From Craspedostauros australis (lineage: Eukaryota; Bacillariophyta; Bacillariophyceae; Mastogloiales; Achnanthaceae), in the NCBI GenBank assembly GCA_026770025.1, contig JAMXDE010000010.1, forward strand, positions 2,294,001 to 2,358,000: a stretch of DNA of 64,000 nucleotides, in the 5' to 3' direction. The first letter of the stretch is position 1. Every line of letters begins with the position of its first letter. Shown piece after piece: positions 33,922 through 47,501 of this stretch. The notes under the pieces are model-generated. The model ran no database searches, was not told where the DNA came from, and saw only the letters and a program-made list of their open reading frames with translations. The position numbers and the translations under genes are program-made.

Positions 33922-34668
33922 TGTTAGGAATTGAGGGTACGACTTTGTCGGAATACCCGTAATTGCCGCACCTCCCAACATTGTTCGTCACAGCTTTGCA
34001 TATTATTCGTCACATGTTCGGAGACTATTTGTCACACCTTTGTATACCATGTCATTATGACTATGACTAAGCATACGGACGCGATTGATACCTGTACTAC
34101 CGTAAGGAAGATAGCCTGTCCTCCAGTAACGCAAGGACGACACCCATGGCAGATCAGGAAGTCCCGATACCAAGCCAACCATGGCAACCATGCAGACGAC
34201 GACGTCGATCAGAACGGTAAGTCCATGAGCAGGTGACGCACCTTCTTCAGAGGACAGCACGCGCCCCTCCTGCGGACAAGAACATCCGCAGGTTTGGAAC
34301 ATCAGAAAGGATCAGAACAACCGCAGGTTTGGAACATCACCAAAAGTGACATCGACCATGAGACGATGGTGTCATGAGATCAATGACGGAAACATGAAGA
34401 TAGGCAAGAGCTCAAGACTGCAGATCCCTACCATGCAAGCGTAGACAGCTACGACGATGCAGAGACAAGGAAGCAAGAACAGAGCATGATGAATGAAGAG
34501 AGAAGCACCTAAGAGACAACAGGATGCCCCGTGTCGCCACCGCGACAGATGCCTGCCATGAAGACGAAATCGGAAGAGAAAGTGAGATTGTGCTCACAGT
34601 TCTAAAACGGTACAGTTTCTAACAGCAGATTAGAACTTAGTACTAACTATAACCCTGGATTTCCAACA
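33922..34668 (+). repeat. 5' LTR of Copia-D
   Basis: Begins TGTTAGGAATTGAGG and ends GGATTTCCAACA. It contains a direct repeat of CCGCAGGTTTGGAACATCA (about 34287 and 34321), a possible regulatory duplication. Confidence 0.96.
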
Positions 34669-34748
34669 CGTTTCGAAACGTTACGATTGAAATCCTACGT
34701 TTCTACCACCATCAACACAGCAACAAACATCCTCTCATCATCATCACC

Positions 34749-37700
34749 ATGACATCCTTCCTAGGTAAGACTGATCATTACATGATCATGTTCGACGGCA
34801 AGCGGTCCAGCTGGAAAGCTTGGAGTGCGAAGTTCCTGGCCCGCGCCAACCGCAAGGGCTATGGAGACTTGTATCTCAAGGACATGGGTGATGTGGTTGT
34901 GAAGGAAGAACCGTTCGTCCCCTCTGTTGCTTCCCTCCCTGCGAAAGGCAAGAAGAAGGACGACGACGAAGCCAAGAAGCCAAGTGTCATGACTCCTAAA
35001 GAGGAGGCTGAGTACAAGAAGGCATTGGCGAAGTACGCGTTTGAAGAACTGACCATGGCTATTAGCCATGAAACCACCGAAGGCAATGTTGCCTTCATGG
35101 CTGTGTTGGGATGCAAGAGCAGCGCTTACGAGGGAGGAGACCCACGTAAGGCATGGAAGGCTCTTGAGCGTATCTACGAGCAGCGCACTGCGCCTATGAA
35201 GGCAAAGTTGTTGGCGCAGCTCAACGGGATGCGCATGAAGAAGGGAGAACACCCGGACACGTTCCTCACCGAGATGGAAGTGCTCCGTGGACGCCTCTCC
35301 CACGCCGGTGTCGACTTGGACATGACCCAGTACCACATGCTCGTGCTTAACGCCCTCGCAAGGGACTACGAGATGGATGTGAAGCTCATCGAGCTCAAGT
35401 TCACCGGCATTGAAAGCACGATGTCAATCGAGGACATCCGTGAAGCAGTGAGTGCCACCTACGACGCACGTCACATCAAGCAAGGAAGCAACCGCCGCGA
35501 GAGCGACACCAAAGAGGAAATGGCTCTCGCTGCCACGGGCGGCTTCAAGGGGTACTGCCGCAACTGCGGTGCCTACGGGCACAAGAAGGCGGACTGCCGC
35601 TCTCCCCCAAAGAACAAAAACAACAAGACCTTGAAGAAGAACAACAAGAGAGGTGACACCCCCGCCAAGAACAAGTTCAACGGAAACTGCAAGTACTGCG
35701 GTAAGAAGGGGCACAAGATCCTCGACTGCTTCAAGTTGAAAGCAGCGATGCGAGAAGCCGAGGCCGCAAACGTGGCGACCGATGGCATGGAGGAAGAAAC
35801 AGATGTCGCCCTCGTGATGGTCGAAGAACACATGTGGCGGACCGCAGAGGACGATGTGGCAGGCTACGACTCCTTCGTTGAAGTTGACAAGGAGATGTGG
35901 TCGACCTCCAACGAGAAGGCCGACGACGTTTGCCTAGCCATGATCGAGGAGCCCATCTGGTTGCCCGAAGACGACAAGTCCATGGATAGCACGGAAATGC
36001 TGTGCTTCCTCACCAACGAGTTCAAACTTGATTCGACTGAGGTCAAAAATGTGACCAACCCAAGACTCGTAACAACCCAAGAAATTGCGAACATCAAGAA
36101 AAACATGAGCAACGACCACGCCATGATGCCTCCCGAAGAGGAGACCACCGAAGACCTCGCCCTCACGTCCACCGACGAAGAGATGGCCGACCAAGGCAAC
36201 GAAGAACCAAACCAAGGCTCCGAGTGGACAGCTGAAGAGCGGGCGGCCCACCACCCAGGGGTGTATGGTCACTACGGACCACCAGCGGTCGCCGCCGAGC
36301 GCATCAACCGCGAACTCTTCCCGTCCGAAGACGAGTCCACCGATGACGACGGGTTCTTCGACGAGGTCATCTACGATGAAGACCTCGTCAGCACCGAAGA
36401 GGAGTCTACCAATGAAGTGGCGATGGTGATCGGAGCGGAAGATATCTGCAGAGAACCTGTCTTCTCGCTCTCCACCAACAAGTCTCCCATCGAGAAGACG
36501 ATCGAAGCGGCAGGGCGCGCAATGTACCAAGGATGGGCATCATGCCCACTGTGCTTCAAACAAGGGTACATCTACTCGTACTGCGTCGATTGTCCAGCCC
36601 AGCCATTCCTCATCGATCTACCGGAAGGAACGGTCGTGGTGAAACCGACAACCCACGAAGAACGCGATGAACGCCGCGCAATGCTCGCAAAGGAGGAGTC
36701 CCTCGCACTCGCAGTGCGATACTCATTGAGCAACGCCATGCCGGCTGACAGTGTGCGCTCCGAGCTTGCCCTGCTGTGCCTCGACACAGTGGAGGAGTAC
36801 AAGTCGAGAGACAGACGCACTTGCGCGGATGCTCGCACCCTCTACTTCCTCCTACGCGAGATCGGGATGATGACCCCGTTCAACGTCATGAAGAACATGC
36901 CGTTCATCAACGAAAGGCTGGAGAAGGAGCAGCTGCCAGCCATCCACCATGGACTCATCGGGAGCCTGGCCTCGCGTGGAGCACTTCAAGTCATGTGGAA
37001 GTACCACCCAGGCCACTACGGAGTCCGCAACCCAGGAGAGTTCCCTGAACTCCCCCTCTACAGCGAGAGAAACCCGCAACCAGACATGGCAATGGTGATC
37101 GGCGACATCGACGGCGTCGAAGAACGCCGCATCACGCTCGCCCCAGACCGCCATGAGGCAAACACTTGGTTGGGCGACTCAGGTGCCTCGTGTCACCTGA
37201 CCAACAACGACGAGGGGATGACCAACGTACGCGTGGCCGACCACTCCATCAAGATCGGCAGCGGTCGCTACATCAAGGCAACAAAGGTGGGCGACAAGCG
37301 CATGGTGGTAATGCAGAAGAACGGTACCACCGCAACCATCCTCCTCAAGCACGTGAAGTTCGTGCCCAATTTGTGGGTGAACCTTCTCAGCATCAACAAA
37401 GCGCTTGAGAGCGGCTTCAACATCAGCAACCACGGCGTTGTGATGAGCCTGGAGAAGCGCGGACAACGCATTACGTTTGACCGGCTTATGGCTACCCACA
37501 GTGGGTTCGTGAGCGGTGTTAACATGATCACCGCCCCTCACCCTCACGATCAAGCCAATGTTGGCGTGTCCACCCAGACCGCGGTGGACATCAATCAAAT
37601 CCATAAAATGTTAGGCCATGTTGACACTTACACGATCTCTCGCACAGCGGGACGATACGGGTGGAATGTCACAGGCAAATTGCATGCATGTGTGGACTGT

Positions 37701-40700
37701 GCCATTGGCAAACAAAGGCAGAAGGCCATGAGGAAGAAACTCCAATCACGAGCGAAGGAGGTTGGTGATCGACTGTTCATTGACACATCAAGTGTCCAGA
37801 CACACAGCTACGGACAAGGAAAGTATTGGCTCCTAGTCCTCGATGATTACAGTGACTACTGTTGGAGCTATTTCCTGAAGGAGAAGAGCGAGGTTGGAAC
37901 AAAAATGATTCTGTTGCTTAAGTGGCTCCACGCCAACCAGCAAACACGAGTGAAAATTATCAGATGTGACAACGCAGGAGAAAATTATTCTGCGGAGAAG
38001 CAACTGCTCGTCGCAGGGTTCGGTCCAACGTTCGAGTACACTGCAGCATCGACGCCGCAACAGAACGGTCGCGTGGAAAGAAAATTCGCCACGTTGTACG
38101 GGAAAGTCCGAGCCATGCTCAATCACACGCACCTGCCGAAAAATGTCCGAGGAAAATTATGGGCCGAGGCGGCCAGAACCGCGACCCAACTGGAGAATAT
38201 CATCGGGACGAAAACGAGAGAACCAGCATGCGTGCTGTTCAATAACCGGATCCCAACTTACGTGGATGGGTTGCGCGTTTTCGGGGAAATAGGCATGGTG
38301 TACATCGGAGGCCGCACGATGAAGGCGAAGCTGGATGACAGATCCAGACCAGCTATGTTCGTTGGATACGGCCAGTCACACGCGAAGGGAGTATATCGAA
38401 TGCTGAACCTCGCAACAACTAAGATCCTAATCACGAGAGACGTGACATGGATGAATCAGTCATATGGGCAATTCAGAGGTATCGAGAATGCCAACAGATC
38501 AATATCGATAGATCTGGAAGATGACGACTCTACATCGGGTATGAAGACTCGACACGCGAGAGCAGTTTGGGAGCGACGATCGGAGACCATCAAAGGCATG
38601 GAGACCGACGACGCAGATCGCAGCAGCAGAGCCGGAGACAAAGAAGATACAGAAGACGCTGCGCGAGGGCAAGATGACTTGCTCCCCACCCAAGGGAAAA
38701 ATGAGTCGAACGATAATGACGGCGACGAATTCGGAAGGGACGATGAGGGGAGAGCTAACGAAGAGGCCAAATATGAGCCGGAGCAGACCCCTATCGCAGA
38801 ACCTGTGCAATGCGTACCGAGGATGGTGAGTGCTCTCGCAGGGTATAACAAAGAACCCATTCCAGAGGAAGAGCGAGACCTCGAATCGAGCGATGAGTCA
38901 GAACCAAATACAGACGAAGGGTACGAGACACCCCAAGAGACTATCGCATCCCCATCGGACACAGGAGGACCCGACTTCCACGCGGACGGGTCAACATTCA
39001 ACAGAGATATCGCAGGTATGATGATAGATACACCTCACGGAATGATGAGACTCGACGATATCATCACTGCGGACCAAGCATTGAACAATGAACAGAATGA
39101 GGATGGGATGGAGCTAGCGAGTATCGCCATGCTATTGGACCCAACCACATTCGAGGACTGCTGGGACCACGCGGACCCCAGTAAGAGAAAGAAATGGCGA
39201 GAAGCCATCAACAAGGAATTCTACGATATGGCCAGAAGGAAAGTATGGGAAAAGATCAAGAAGGACCGGATGCCGAGGAATCGGCGGTGCGTAAATACCA
39301 AATGGGTCTTCAAGGAAAAGAGAAATGGGGTATTCCGCGCCAGACTCGTGGCATGCGGATACTCGCAGATCGCAGGAGTCGACTTCTCAGCGCACCACGC
39401 ACCGGTGATACATGATGCAACCTACCGTATCATGCTCACCATGAAGATGATACTGAAGCTAGACAGTATCATCATCGACTTTGAGACAGCATTCTTGCAT
39501 GGAGACCTCGACGAAGAGATCTACATGCAATGCCCGAAAGGCATGAAACACGAAACCGATGAATGCCTGCTGCTCAAGAAAACCATCTACGGACTCGTGC
39601 AGAGTGCCAGACAATGGAACAAGAAGCTCGTCGGCATCCTATTCAAATTGGGGTTCAGACAGAGTGAGGTAGACCCATGCCTACTGATTCGGAATCAGGA
39701 AGGGCAACTGCTTTTAATCGGCACCTATGTGGACGATTGTCTCTGCATCGGAGAAAAGCAGGAACTGCAGAAGCTCGTGAAGGATATCCGAGCGGAACGG
39801 TTCGGGGTCAAAGTGGAGGAAGATCTTGAAGACTACCTAAGCTGCAAGATCATCTTCAACCACAACAAGACGAACTGTTGGGTCAACCAGCCACACATCC
39901 TCAAGAACATCATCGATACGTTCGGGAGCGATGTGCTGAAGCTACAACGATACGGAACACCAGGAACACCAGGGCAGGGCATCCAAAGGAACAGCGATGC
40001 ACCCAAAGTGGACGAACAGCGACACAGCTGATACCGAAGCGGAGTAGGCATGCTGCTATACCTGGTGAAACACTCTCGACCCGACATCGCCAATGCAGTG
40101 CGAGAACTGACCAAAGTATTGGACGGACCAACAGCCTCAGCATATAAGGAGATGCTACGAGTCATGAAGTTCGTGTGGGACACGAGAGAGTATGGACTGA
40201 AGATGAAACCGAGTCCACTGACTAACGATGCATGGAAGATTGCAATATTCACCGACAGCGAATTCGCGGGTGACAAGGACAATCGCATCAGCGTAGGAGG
40301 GCACATCGTCCTACTACAAGGAGTGCCGATCATATGGAGATCAAAGGCACAACGCAGCGTAACGCTCAGCTCGACAGAAGCAGAGTACGTCGCACTGTCA
40401 GAAGCAGGGAAAGAAATCCGCTTCGTGACGCAACTGATGAGCGACATCGGATTGAAGATGCACAAGCCCGCGGACGTCATGGTCGATAACGTCGGAGCGA
40501 TCTTCATCGCCTCAAACCCATCGACATCCGCAAGAACAAGGCACATCGACATCCGACATCACTTCATACGTGAACTCATCAAAAATGGAGAAGCCGTAAC
40601 CAAATTCGTGCGATCGGAAGATAACATCGCAGACGGCTTCACAAAGAACACCAAAAAGGAGATCTATGACAACCACAAGAATCACTTCATCCAACTGCGG

Positions 40701-40715
40701 TCTGCAATGGATTAA
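34749..40715 (+). pseudogene. Copia-D Gag-Pol polyprotein with a late in-frame TGA
   Basis: The frame is open for 1760 codons, meets TGA at 40029-40031 and then continues in the same frame to TAA after 40712. Gag carries two CCHC knuckles (CRNCGAYGHKKADC from Cys270, CKYCGKKGHKILDC from Cys314). Protease DSGASCH begins at 810. Integrase residues Asp1012, Asp1074 and Glu1110 keep the 35-residue spacing. Reverse transcriptase YVDD is at 1660-1663. The TGA falls between the thumb and RNase H, where Copia-A has EYRRGVGML and this element has a stop before YRSGVGML. The RNase H (TDSEFAGD, SSTEAEYVALSE) would be lost without readthrough. With LTRs almost identical, the mutation is recent or arose in an element mobilised by others. 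Confidence 0.9.
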
Positions 40716-40789
40716 TGGGAGTAAGGCGAAAGGTGAGAGAGAAGGACGATGATGATGGATGTTATGTTGTCGATGCGACAATGGAAGGG

Positions 40790-41536
40790 TGTTAGGAATT
40801 GAGGGTACGACTTTGTCGGAATACCCGTAATTGCCGCACCTCCCAACATTGTTCGTCACAGCTTTGCATATTATTCGTCACATGTTCGGAGACTATTTGT
40901 CACACCTTTGTATACCATGTCATTATGACTATGACTAAGCATACGGACGCGATTGATACCTGTACTACCGTAAGGAAGATAGCCTGTCCTCCAGTAACGC
41001 AAGGACGACACCCATGGCAGATCAGGAAGTCCCGATACCAAGCCAACCATGGCAACCATGCAGACGACGACGTCGATCAGAACGGTAAGTCCATGAGCAG
41101 GTGACGCACCTTCTTCAGAGGACAGCACGCGCCCCTCCTGCGGACAAGAACATCCGCAGGTTTGGAACATCAGAAAGGATCAGAACAACCGCAGGTTTGG
41201 AACATCACCAAAAGTGACATCGACCATGAGACGATGGTGTCATGAGATCAATGACGGAAACATGAAGATAGGCAAGAGCTCAAGACTGCAGATCCCTACC
41301 ATGCAAGCGTAGACAGCTACGACGATGCAGAGACAAGGAAGCAAGAACAGAGCATGATGAATGAAGAGAGAAGCACCTAAGAGACAACAGGATGCCCCGT
41401 GTCGCCACCGCGACAGATGCCTGCCATGAAGACGAAATCGGAAGAGAAAGTGAGATTGTGCTCACAGTTCTAAAACGGTACAGTTTCTAACAGCAGATTA
41501 GAACTTAGTACTAACTATAACCCCGGATTTCCAACA
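40790..41536 (+). repeat. 3' LTR of Copia-D
   Basis: 747 bases, identical to the 5' LTR apart from one transition near the 3' end. Confidence 0.96.
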
Positions 41537-44500
41537 ACCAACATCTTGAACCATTGCCTGGCGCTCTGCACAAGTCCGTAGATTGGCTTGTGTAGGGTCA
41601 GGGCTTCGTCTGGTTGATGATCCATCCCGTTGGGACAGTTCATGTAGATCTCCTCGTCGAGGTCTCCATGTAGGAATGCCGTTACGACATCGACGAGTGC
41701 GCAGTCCATCTTCTTGATCAGCATGATCACCATCATGACCCAATAGGTCACGTCATGGATGACGGGTGAGTAGTGCTCTTGGAAGTCCACTCCTGCGACT
41801 TGTGAATAGCCACATGCAACGAGCCGTGCTCGATGTGTGCCGTCACGCTTCAGCTTGAAGACCCATTTGCATTTGCAGCATCTGCGGCCGCGTGGGATGG
41901 CGTCTCGTTTGATCTTGCTGTACACTTTGCGTGTGTCCATGGAGTCGAACTCCTTCTTGATGGCTGCTCGATATCCCTTTCGATGGATAGGGTCTGGATG
42001 ATTGAAGGCTCCATTGAATGTTGTAGGTTCGATGTGCTTATCTGGTTCTTTGTTCTGGTCCTGCATCGACAGTCCGATGTCGATCGCTGGTGATTCGGTA
42101 ATGATTGCATTCATTCCGTACAGTCCTGTTGTGCTATAGTGAGTGATCTCAATCTCTCCTTCATCTGCGATTTCTTCGTCATCTGTAGTTTCGTTGTTGG
42201 AGTCGTCGATCATCTCGTCGCTGAGTTCGTCACTGTCTTCGTTGGATGATGGATCGCTTTCATATCCTTCTTCCTTTCGACCTCGTTCGTTGAAGTCTGC
42301 GAGCTCACGCAGAGCTCTAGGAATACTCTTTCCTGTAGTTGACTTGGGATTAGTTTCTCCCTTCCTGCCTCGTGCTTCGTGACGTCGGATCCTCTCCTTT
42401 CTAGCTATGTCACGTTTGTTTGGTTTGTTCGGTGGAGATCTGGATGGTGTACCATGTGTAGACCTCGCTGGCGTGTTCGGAGGAGTGACACCTGTGTCAT
42501 CGTCGGCTTCGTCGCTGGATGGTATGATCTCGTCATCCTCGTGATTGGATTCGCTCCGATCCTCCTCGTCGTTATGGACTGATTGAATTACTGCTCCGTC
42601 GTCCTCATTATCCTCATCGTCGCTGTCCGATAGGATGTAGTACATGTTGCTGTCAGCAAAAGATACTCTCTTTGCTTTCGATGTTTGACGCGTTGCCGTC
42701 CTTGGCGTTGCTCCCTTCCGTCCGATGGTTGTGAAGCCGTCTGCGTCTGTCGTTCCTGTTTCGTTGGATATGTTCGGTGCTGGTGCCCAGCCACGGAACT
42801 GTCCGTATGATTGGTTGAGCCACTTGATATCGCGTGAGCAGATGAGTGACTTGGTCGATGGTCTGTACATGTTGTAGACCCCTGATGCATGTTGGTGTGC
42901 ATATCCGATGAACACCATCTCTTCTCCTCTATTCTTGAGCTTGGCGGTAATCCCGCCGTAGGTAGTCTTCACAACACCCACCTCTCCGAAAGTGCGAAGT
43001 GCATCCGCATATGGTGGATCATTGCCGAAGAATTGTCGGTGTGGTGACTCCTTTTGATTCTTCGCTACGGTGATGTTGGCGATGGCGGTGGCAGTGCTTG
43101 CAGCTGCTGCCCACAGGCCATGTCTATACTCTTCGTCGAGCTGTGCTCCATTGAGCATGGAGCGAATCTTGGTGTAGAGGTACGCGAACTTGCGTTCTAC
43201 TCTACCGTTCTGTTGCGGGGTGTTCGATGCCGTGAACTCGAATTTCACGTTCAGTCCTGCGTCGATGAGAATATCCTGCGTGGATTTGTTCTCTCCGCTG
43301 TTGTCACCTCGGAAGATGATCTGTTGGTCACCTGTCTGTGATTTGATCGTCTGGACGAATCGTTTGATGTATCCTGGTTGATCACTTTTGTTCTTGAGGA
43401 AGAAACTCCAGCAGTGATCCGTGCAGTCGTCCACGATTAGGGTCCAGTAGCGTTTATCTCCGAAGCTTATGTGTTTAGTGTAACTAATGTCAATGAAGAA
43501 CCGTTCGCCGCGGCGAGTCGCTCTCGGAATGGTTGCCTTTGGAATGTTCTTCACTCTTGCGTTCGCGACCGCGCAGTCGCAACATACCGGCATCTCGCCG
43601 ATAATCTTCCATCCGTATTGGGCGGCTGTCCGCTTCATGGTTTCGAGTGGCGTGTGGCCGAGCATTCGATGCAAGTTCACTGCGCTGATCTCCTTGGATG
43701 GATTCTTGACGAAGGCTGTGCAAGCCTTGTCGTCGTTCGTTGGCATGATGGGATGCATCTGCACTCCCGTGATGAATCCGTTGGCTGTGGGGAAGACTCG
43801 GTCAAATACGATCTTCGTTCCGGATCCGTTGATGATGTCCATCAGAATGCCATTGCTACCAAGCTGGTAACCGTTGTACAGAGCCTTGTTCGTGGAGAAA
43901 AGGTTCACCGCCATTTTTGGTGTGTACTTCACGTCATCGAGCCGGATGATGTGGCCAGTGTTGTCTCGTTGCTTGACCTTCAAGCGAATGGATCCCATTT
44001 TGGGAGAGTCCAGCTTCGTGCTGTCTCCCACTTGGACGAATGACTTGATGTGCCGCACGTTGAAGAGAGCGGCGTCTGAATTGACGATGTGACACGAAGC
44101 TCCGCTGTCGGCGAGCCAGGTGTCCTTGTTGACCTTGTCCTTGTATCTGGTGCTGAGTTCGTGGAGCTGCTCCACGGCTGCCGCAGCTATCTCGTCGTTG
44201 AAGCTGCCGTCATCGTCATCTTCGTGAACTCCATCTTCGTTGTATGGATTGTGATGTTCCTCGTCATCCATGTTGTCGGGTAGTTGCGCGTCGTCCGATG
44301 GAATCGTGTTGCTTCGATGTGATCCTGTGGCTGGATCGTATGGATGGACGCGTGATCGCTCGCGCAAGAGTACACGCATGCATCCTCCAAGGATGTAGTG
44401 TAGATCCGTTTCTGGGATCGTCTCTGTCTCATTCGCTTCGAGTATGCGGTTGATGACGACCGAATTGGCGAGAATCTCTTCGATTGATCTGAAGTTCTCG

Positions 44501-46617
44501 GATAGGATGGATCCCATCATGTTCACCCATATTGGTCTGAGCACTCCTTGTGCGACTCCTGGGAATAGTCGCATCCCTGCTTCCATTACGGCGTCAAAGA
44601 TAAGTTGCTTCTGAATCACCAATGCTGTTTCTGTTGCATATGGGACAGTGTCATGACGATGAAGGTAATTGGACTCGTTGGGATTCTCAATCGGTGGGAA
44701 GTCGATGTCTCTTGGGTAGACGACGCGCTCGTTCGGATTAAAGCTGTCGTCTGGATGATTGCCGTCTTCGGACTCGTCGCTGTCATCTTCGTCGAAGATG
44801 CCCGATCTGTTGTTCCCCGCCGCTGGAGGAGGCGGCGCCGCGCCGCGGTTCGCCTCGTCGTCTTCATCTACGCCGTTCTCGTTGGTGTCGTCGTCGTCAT
44901 CGCTCATGGCCTCTTCGATGTCGCTATCGTTGGCCTCGTCGTCCATCTCAGCTTCGTCGCTGTATGAACCGATCAGGTCGTGCGCGTTGAAGCAGCATTC
45001 GTAGCTTACTTCGCGTCTTGGATCCACCTCGTGGATGATTGGCTCCTCGCTGAGCCACTCCGGGACGATCTCATCGTCCTGTACTTCGTCGTCACTTCCG
45101 ACGCACTCGAAGTTATCGAAGAAGGAGTCTTCGATGTAGTTGTCGGACACCAACATGCAGAGCGGCATGTCCTTCGCAGAGAGTACCATCTCGTGCCCGC
45201 TCTTGTCGTGTCCTTCCGTAGCCGCGTTGGCTTGTTCGTTGTTCTTTTTGCTTTCGTTGAACTTCTTCTTTCGGCACTCCGCCTCGCGATGTCCAAAGAT
45301 GCCGCAGTAGTTGCACTTGCCCTTGAAGCCGCTTCCCTTGTTGCGCTTTCCGTTCATCTTGTTGTTGTTGTTGTTGTTGTTGTTTTTCTTGTTGTTCGAT
45401 TTCTTGCGTTCTGGGCAATCGGCGGATCTATGGCCATACACGCCACAGTTGTGACAAGTACCCTTGAAGTTACCGGTGCTCGTGAAGCCGGTGTCGTTGC
45501 TCTTCGTGTTAGTGTCTTGGAAGTCGTCAACGTATGCCTTGCCTCCTCTGTGAGTGGCGAATGCAGTACGGAGTACTCCTCTGATCGCGTTGATGGTAAC
45601 CAGTTCCGGATTGAACGTGAGTTGGTGTTGGAAGTTCACGATGTGAGTTCTGTACTCGTTGCTCACCGTGCTGAGGATTTGCATGATCATTTCCTCGTCC
45701 GTGATCTCGTACTTGACATCGTGGAGACGTGATCGTAGACTCTCGAGTTGCGTGATGTAGATGTCAGGGTCCGTGTCTCTCTTCATCTTTTCGTTGTTGA
45801 ATTGGCGCTTGAGTTTGATCTTCGTTACCGCATCGGATGGTCGGAACTTCTCCGCGAGAACGTTCCACGCTCCGTGTGCGTCTCCTTCGGGGTAGTCGTC
45901 GGAGACGCATTGGTTGATGTACTGGATGGCCTGCTTGCCTTTTCCTTTCTCCGCATCCATCATGAGGATAAGATCGCTGAAGCAGTCGCATCCCAGCTCG
46001 TAGATCTCTTCCATCGCTTCCTTGGCATCGTCAGCGGCTGCCGCGATCTCACTCACTGTTGGCACTTTGGTCTTGCCCAACATCACATCTCTCGTCTTCT
46101 GTGCACGAGCGTATGCCTTCGCTTGGGACTCCCATGCGCTGTAGTCTTCCTGTTCACCGCTGAACATCGGCGCCTTGATGCGTCGCTTGTTCACGTTGGC
46201 TGATGTCGCCATGTTGATTCGTTGTTTCGTTGTTGGTGCGCTCGCGCCCTTGGTTTCCGTCTGTTTCTGTGTTTTCGATTCTTCGAATTTTGCTTGTTGT
46301 TTCGCGAGGGTTGATTTGCTCACAAATTCTCCTCCTGGTGGTGTCTCACTTTTACCACTTCGTTTGGCTGTGCGAATGCTCTCCGTCACACCAGTCTCCT
46401 CTTGCTTGTTCGCCTTGAGAATGCTCTTCTCCTCGCGATGTAGTCTTGCAGACCGTTCCTCTTCGGTCTCGTCGATCGCGTTTGCGTCTGCGCCTGATAG
46501 GACAGTAGCCGCTGCTACTTCCTTCTCTTCTCGTGGTGGAGTCTCACTCGCACCTTCTTCTCTCTTGATAGTCGGATTGGACAGAGGGATGTCTCTCAAT
46601 TCCTCTTCCTCGCTCAT
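41537..46617 (-). pseudogene. Copia-B Gag-Pol, 5' part (Gag, protease, integrase, start of reverse transcriptase)
   Basis: A continuous frame from MSEEEELRDIPL through both zinc knuckles, acidic region, protease DSGASCH, integrase and the first half of reverse transcriptase (FLHGDLDEEIYMNC). It reads about 14 bases past the break into the Copia-D LTR before stopping. Unlike Copia-A, it has TGG rather than TGA between Gag and Pol (44527-44529), showing that the ancestral element made one fused polyprotein. It would yield a Pol truncated before the YVDD active site. Confidence 0.93.
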
Positions 46618-46699
46618 TCAGCCTGCTGCTCTTGAATGATGTTCGTCTTCCTCGCACGATACGATTCGCGGGCTCGCCCTGATCTATCGTTTATAAACG

Positions 46700-47495
46700 T
46701 GTTGGCAAGTTCCGCTCACGGTAACCTACGATCGTGGAAGATGGTGTTGGTTGATAGTCGTCTGTTTGCTATTTCATTACTTGGCTACTCCGATGCTCTC
46801 GGTGTACGCCCGTTCTCTTGCCCGATGCTCTCGGTGCTTCAATCTGTTTCGTAGATTCAGTCTCCGACTATGAGTCGGTATGCGAGATGCTCTCTCGCTC
46901 CTCTCTGTATTCTCTCTCTTTCTCTCTCTCTCAACATCGTGTGCTCGTGCCACACGATACTCCGTGCTCGATGCGTACTCCGCATTCGACACTCCGTTCG
47001 TTCAGTACTGGTTCCTACTCCATGAGTACTTACCATTTGAAGTTCACCTTCAGTATCCATGATCTTCATGGGTCATCGGATCTTCGCCTCCTGCTCTGAC
47101 TTGGAGACAGATGTCGACGTGGTGACATGATGACATCCTGTCGACGTCAGTAGGCGTCCTTCTGTTCTCCAGATGTCACGTTCCATTGGTGATGCAGGAG
47201 TCTGTCAGATGATATCGTCATCTGAGGTTTAGTTGGGAAGTACCTCGAGATTCTCTTGGTACCATTGATGGATGGACGGACGATCTTCCAATTCTCTCAG
47301 AAATCGTTATTTGCAAATTTCCTCCAGAAATCTTGCCCCTTTTCGTGTGTTCCATTCCCCTGTAATTCTGACGAATCACAGTATACTATCGACACGAATG
47401 TAGTTGTACCGTCCAAGTGCGTATGAGAGAATAACGGGTGAACGATGCACATATACACGTACATCTCGACATATACTCACATGTACATCTCGACA
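46700..47495 (-). repeat. 5' LTR of Copia-B
   Basis: 796 bases. In element sense it is followed by CGTTTATAAACG, as in Copia-A. The CRE-like box lies at 47140-47149. Confidence 0.95.
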
Positions 47496-47501
47496 GCCAG
47501 G

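Larger units (their letters stand above)
33922..41536 (+). mobile_element. Copia-D: Ty1/copia element nested in Copia-B, 7.6 kb
   Basis: Two 747-bp LTRs (33922-34668 and 40790-41536) differ at one position that I can find (T versus C near the 3' end). ACCAAC flanks both sides, an apparent 6-bp target duplication of Copia-B sequence. A GGAAGGG tract precedes the 3' LTR. A palindrome, CGTTTCGAAACG, follows the 5' LTR. Its proteins are related to but clearly distinct from Copia-A/B. Very recent insertion. Confidence 0.96.
32008..47495 (-). mobile_element. Copia-B: Ty1/copia element of the Copia-A family, interrupted by Copia-D
   Basis: LTRs are at 32008-32802 and 46700-47495. GCCAGG flanks both sides (32002-32007 and 47496-47501). 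The internal sequence is nearly identical to Copia-A but is split in the reverse-transcriptase gene at 33921/41537 by a 7.6-kb insertion on the opposite strand. About five LTR differences suggest similar or younger age than Copia-A. Confidence 0.95.

Noticed and set aside
33954..33970. 17-base match between the Copia-D LTR (ATTGCCGCACCTCCCAA) and the duplicated host segment near 59918
   Set aside because: An isolated exact match of this length is not strongly unexpected in 64 kb. Flanks do not align and the first host copy differs within it.
2470..40031. Variant genetic code with TGA read as tryptophan
   Set aside because: Two breaks replace Trp by TGA, but TGA also ends the intact methyltransferase, the novel transposase, the Myb-like gene, Copia-A pol and Copia-E pol, and TGG is used throughout. 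The Copia-D TGA does not sit at a Trp position.
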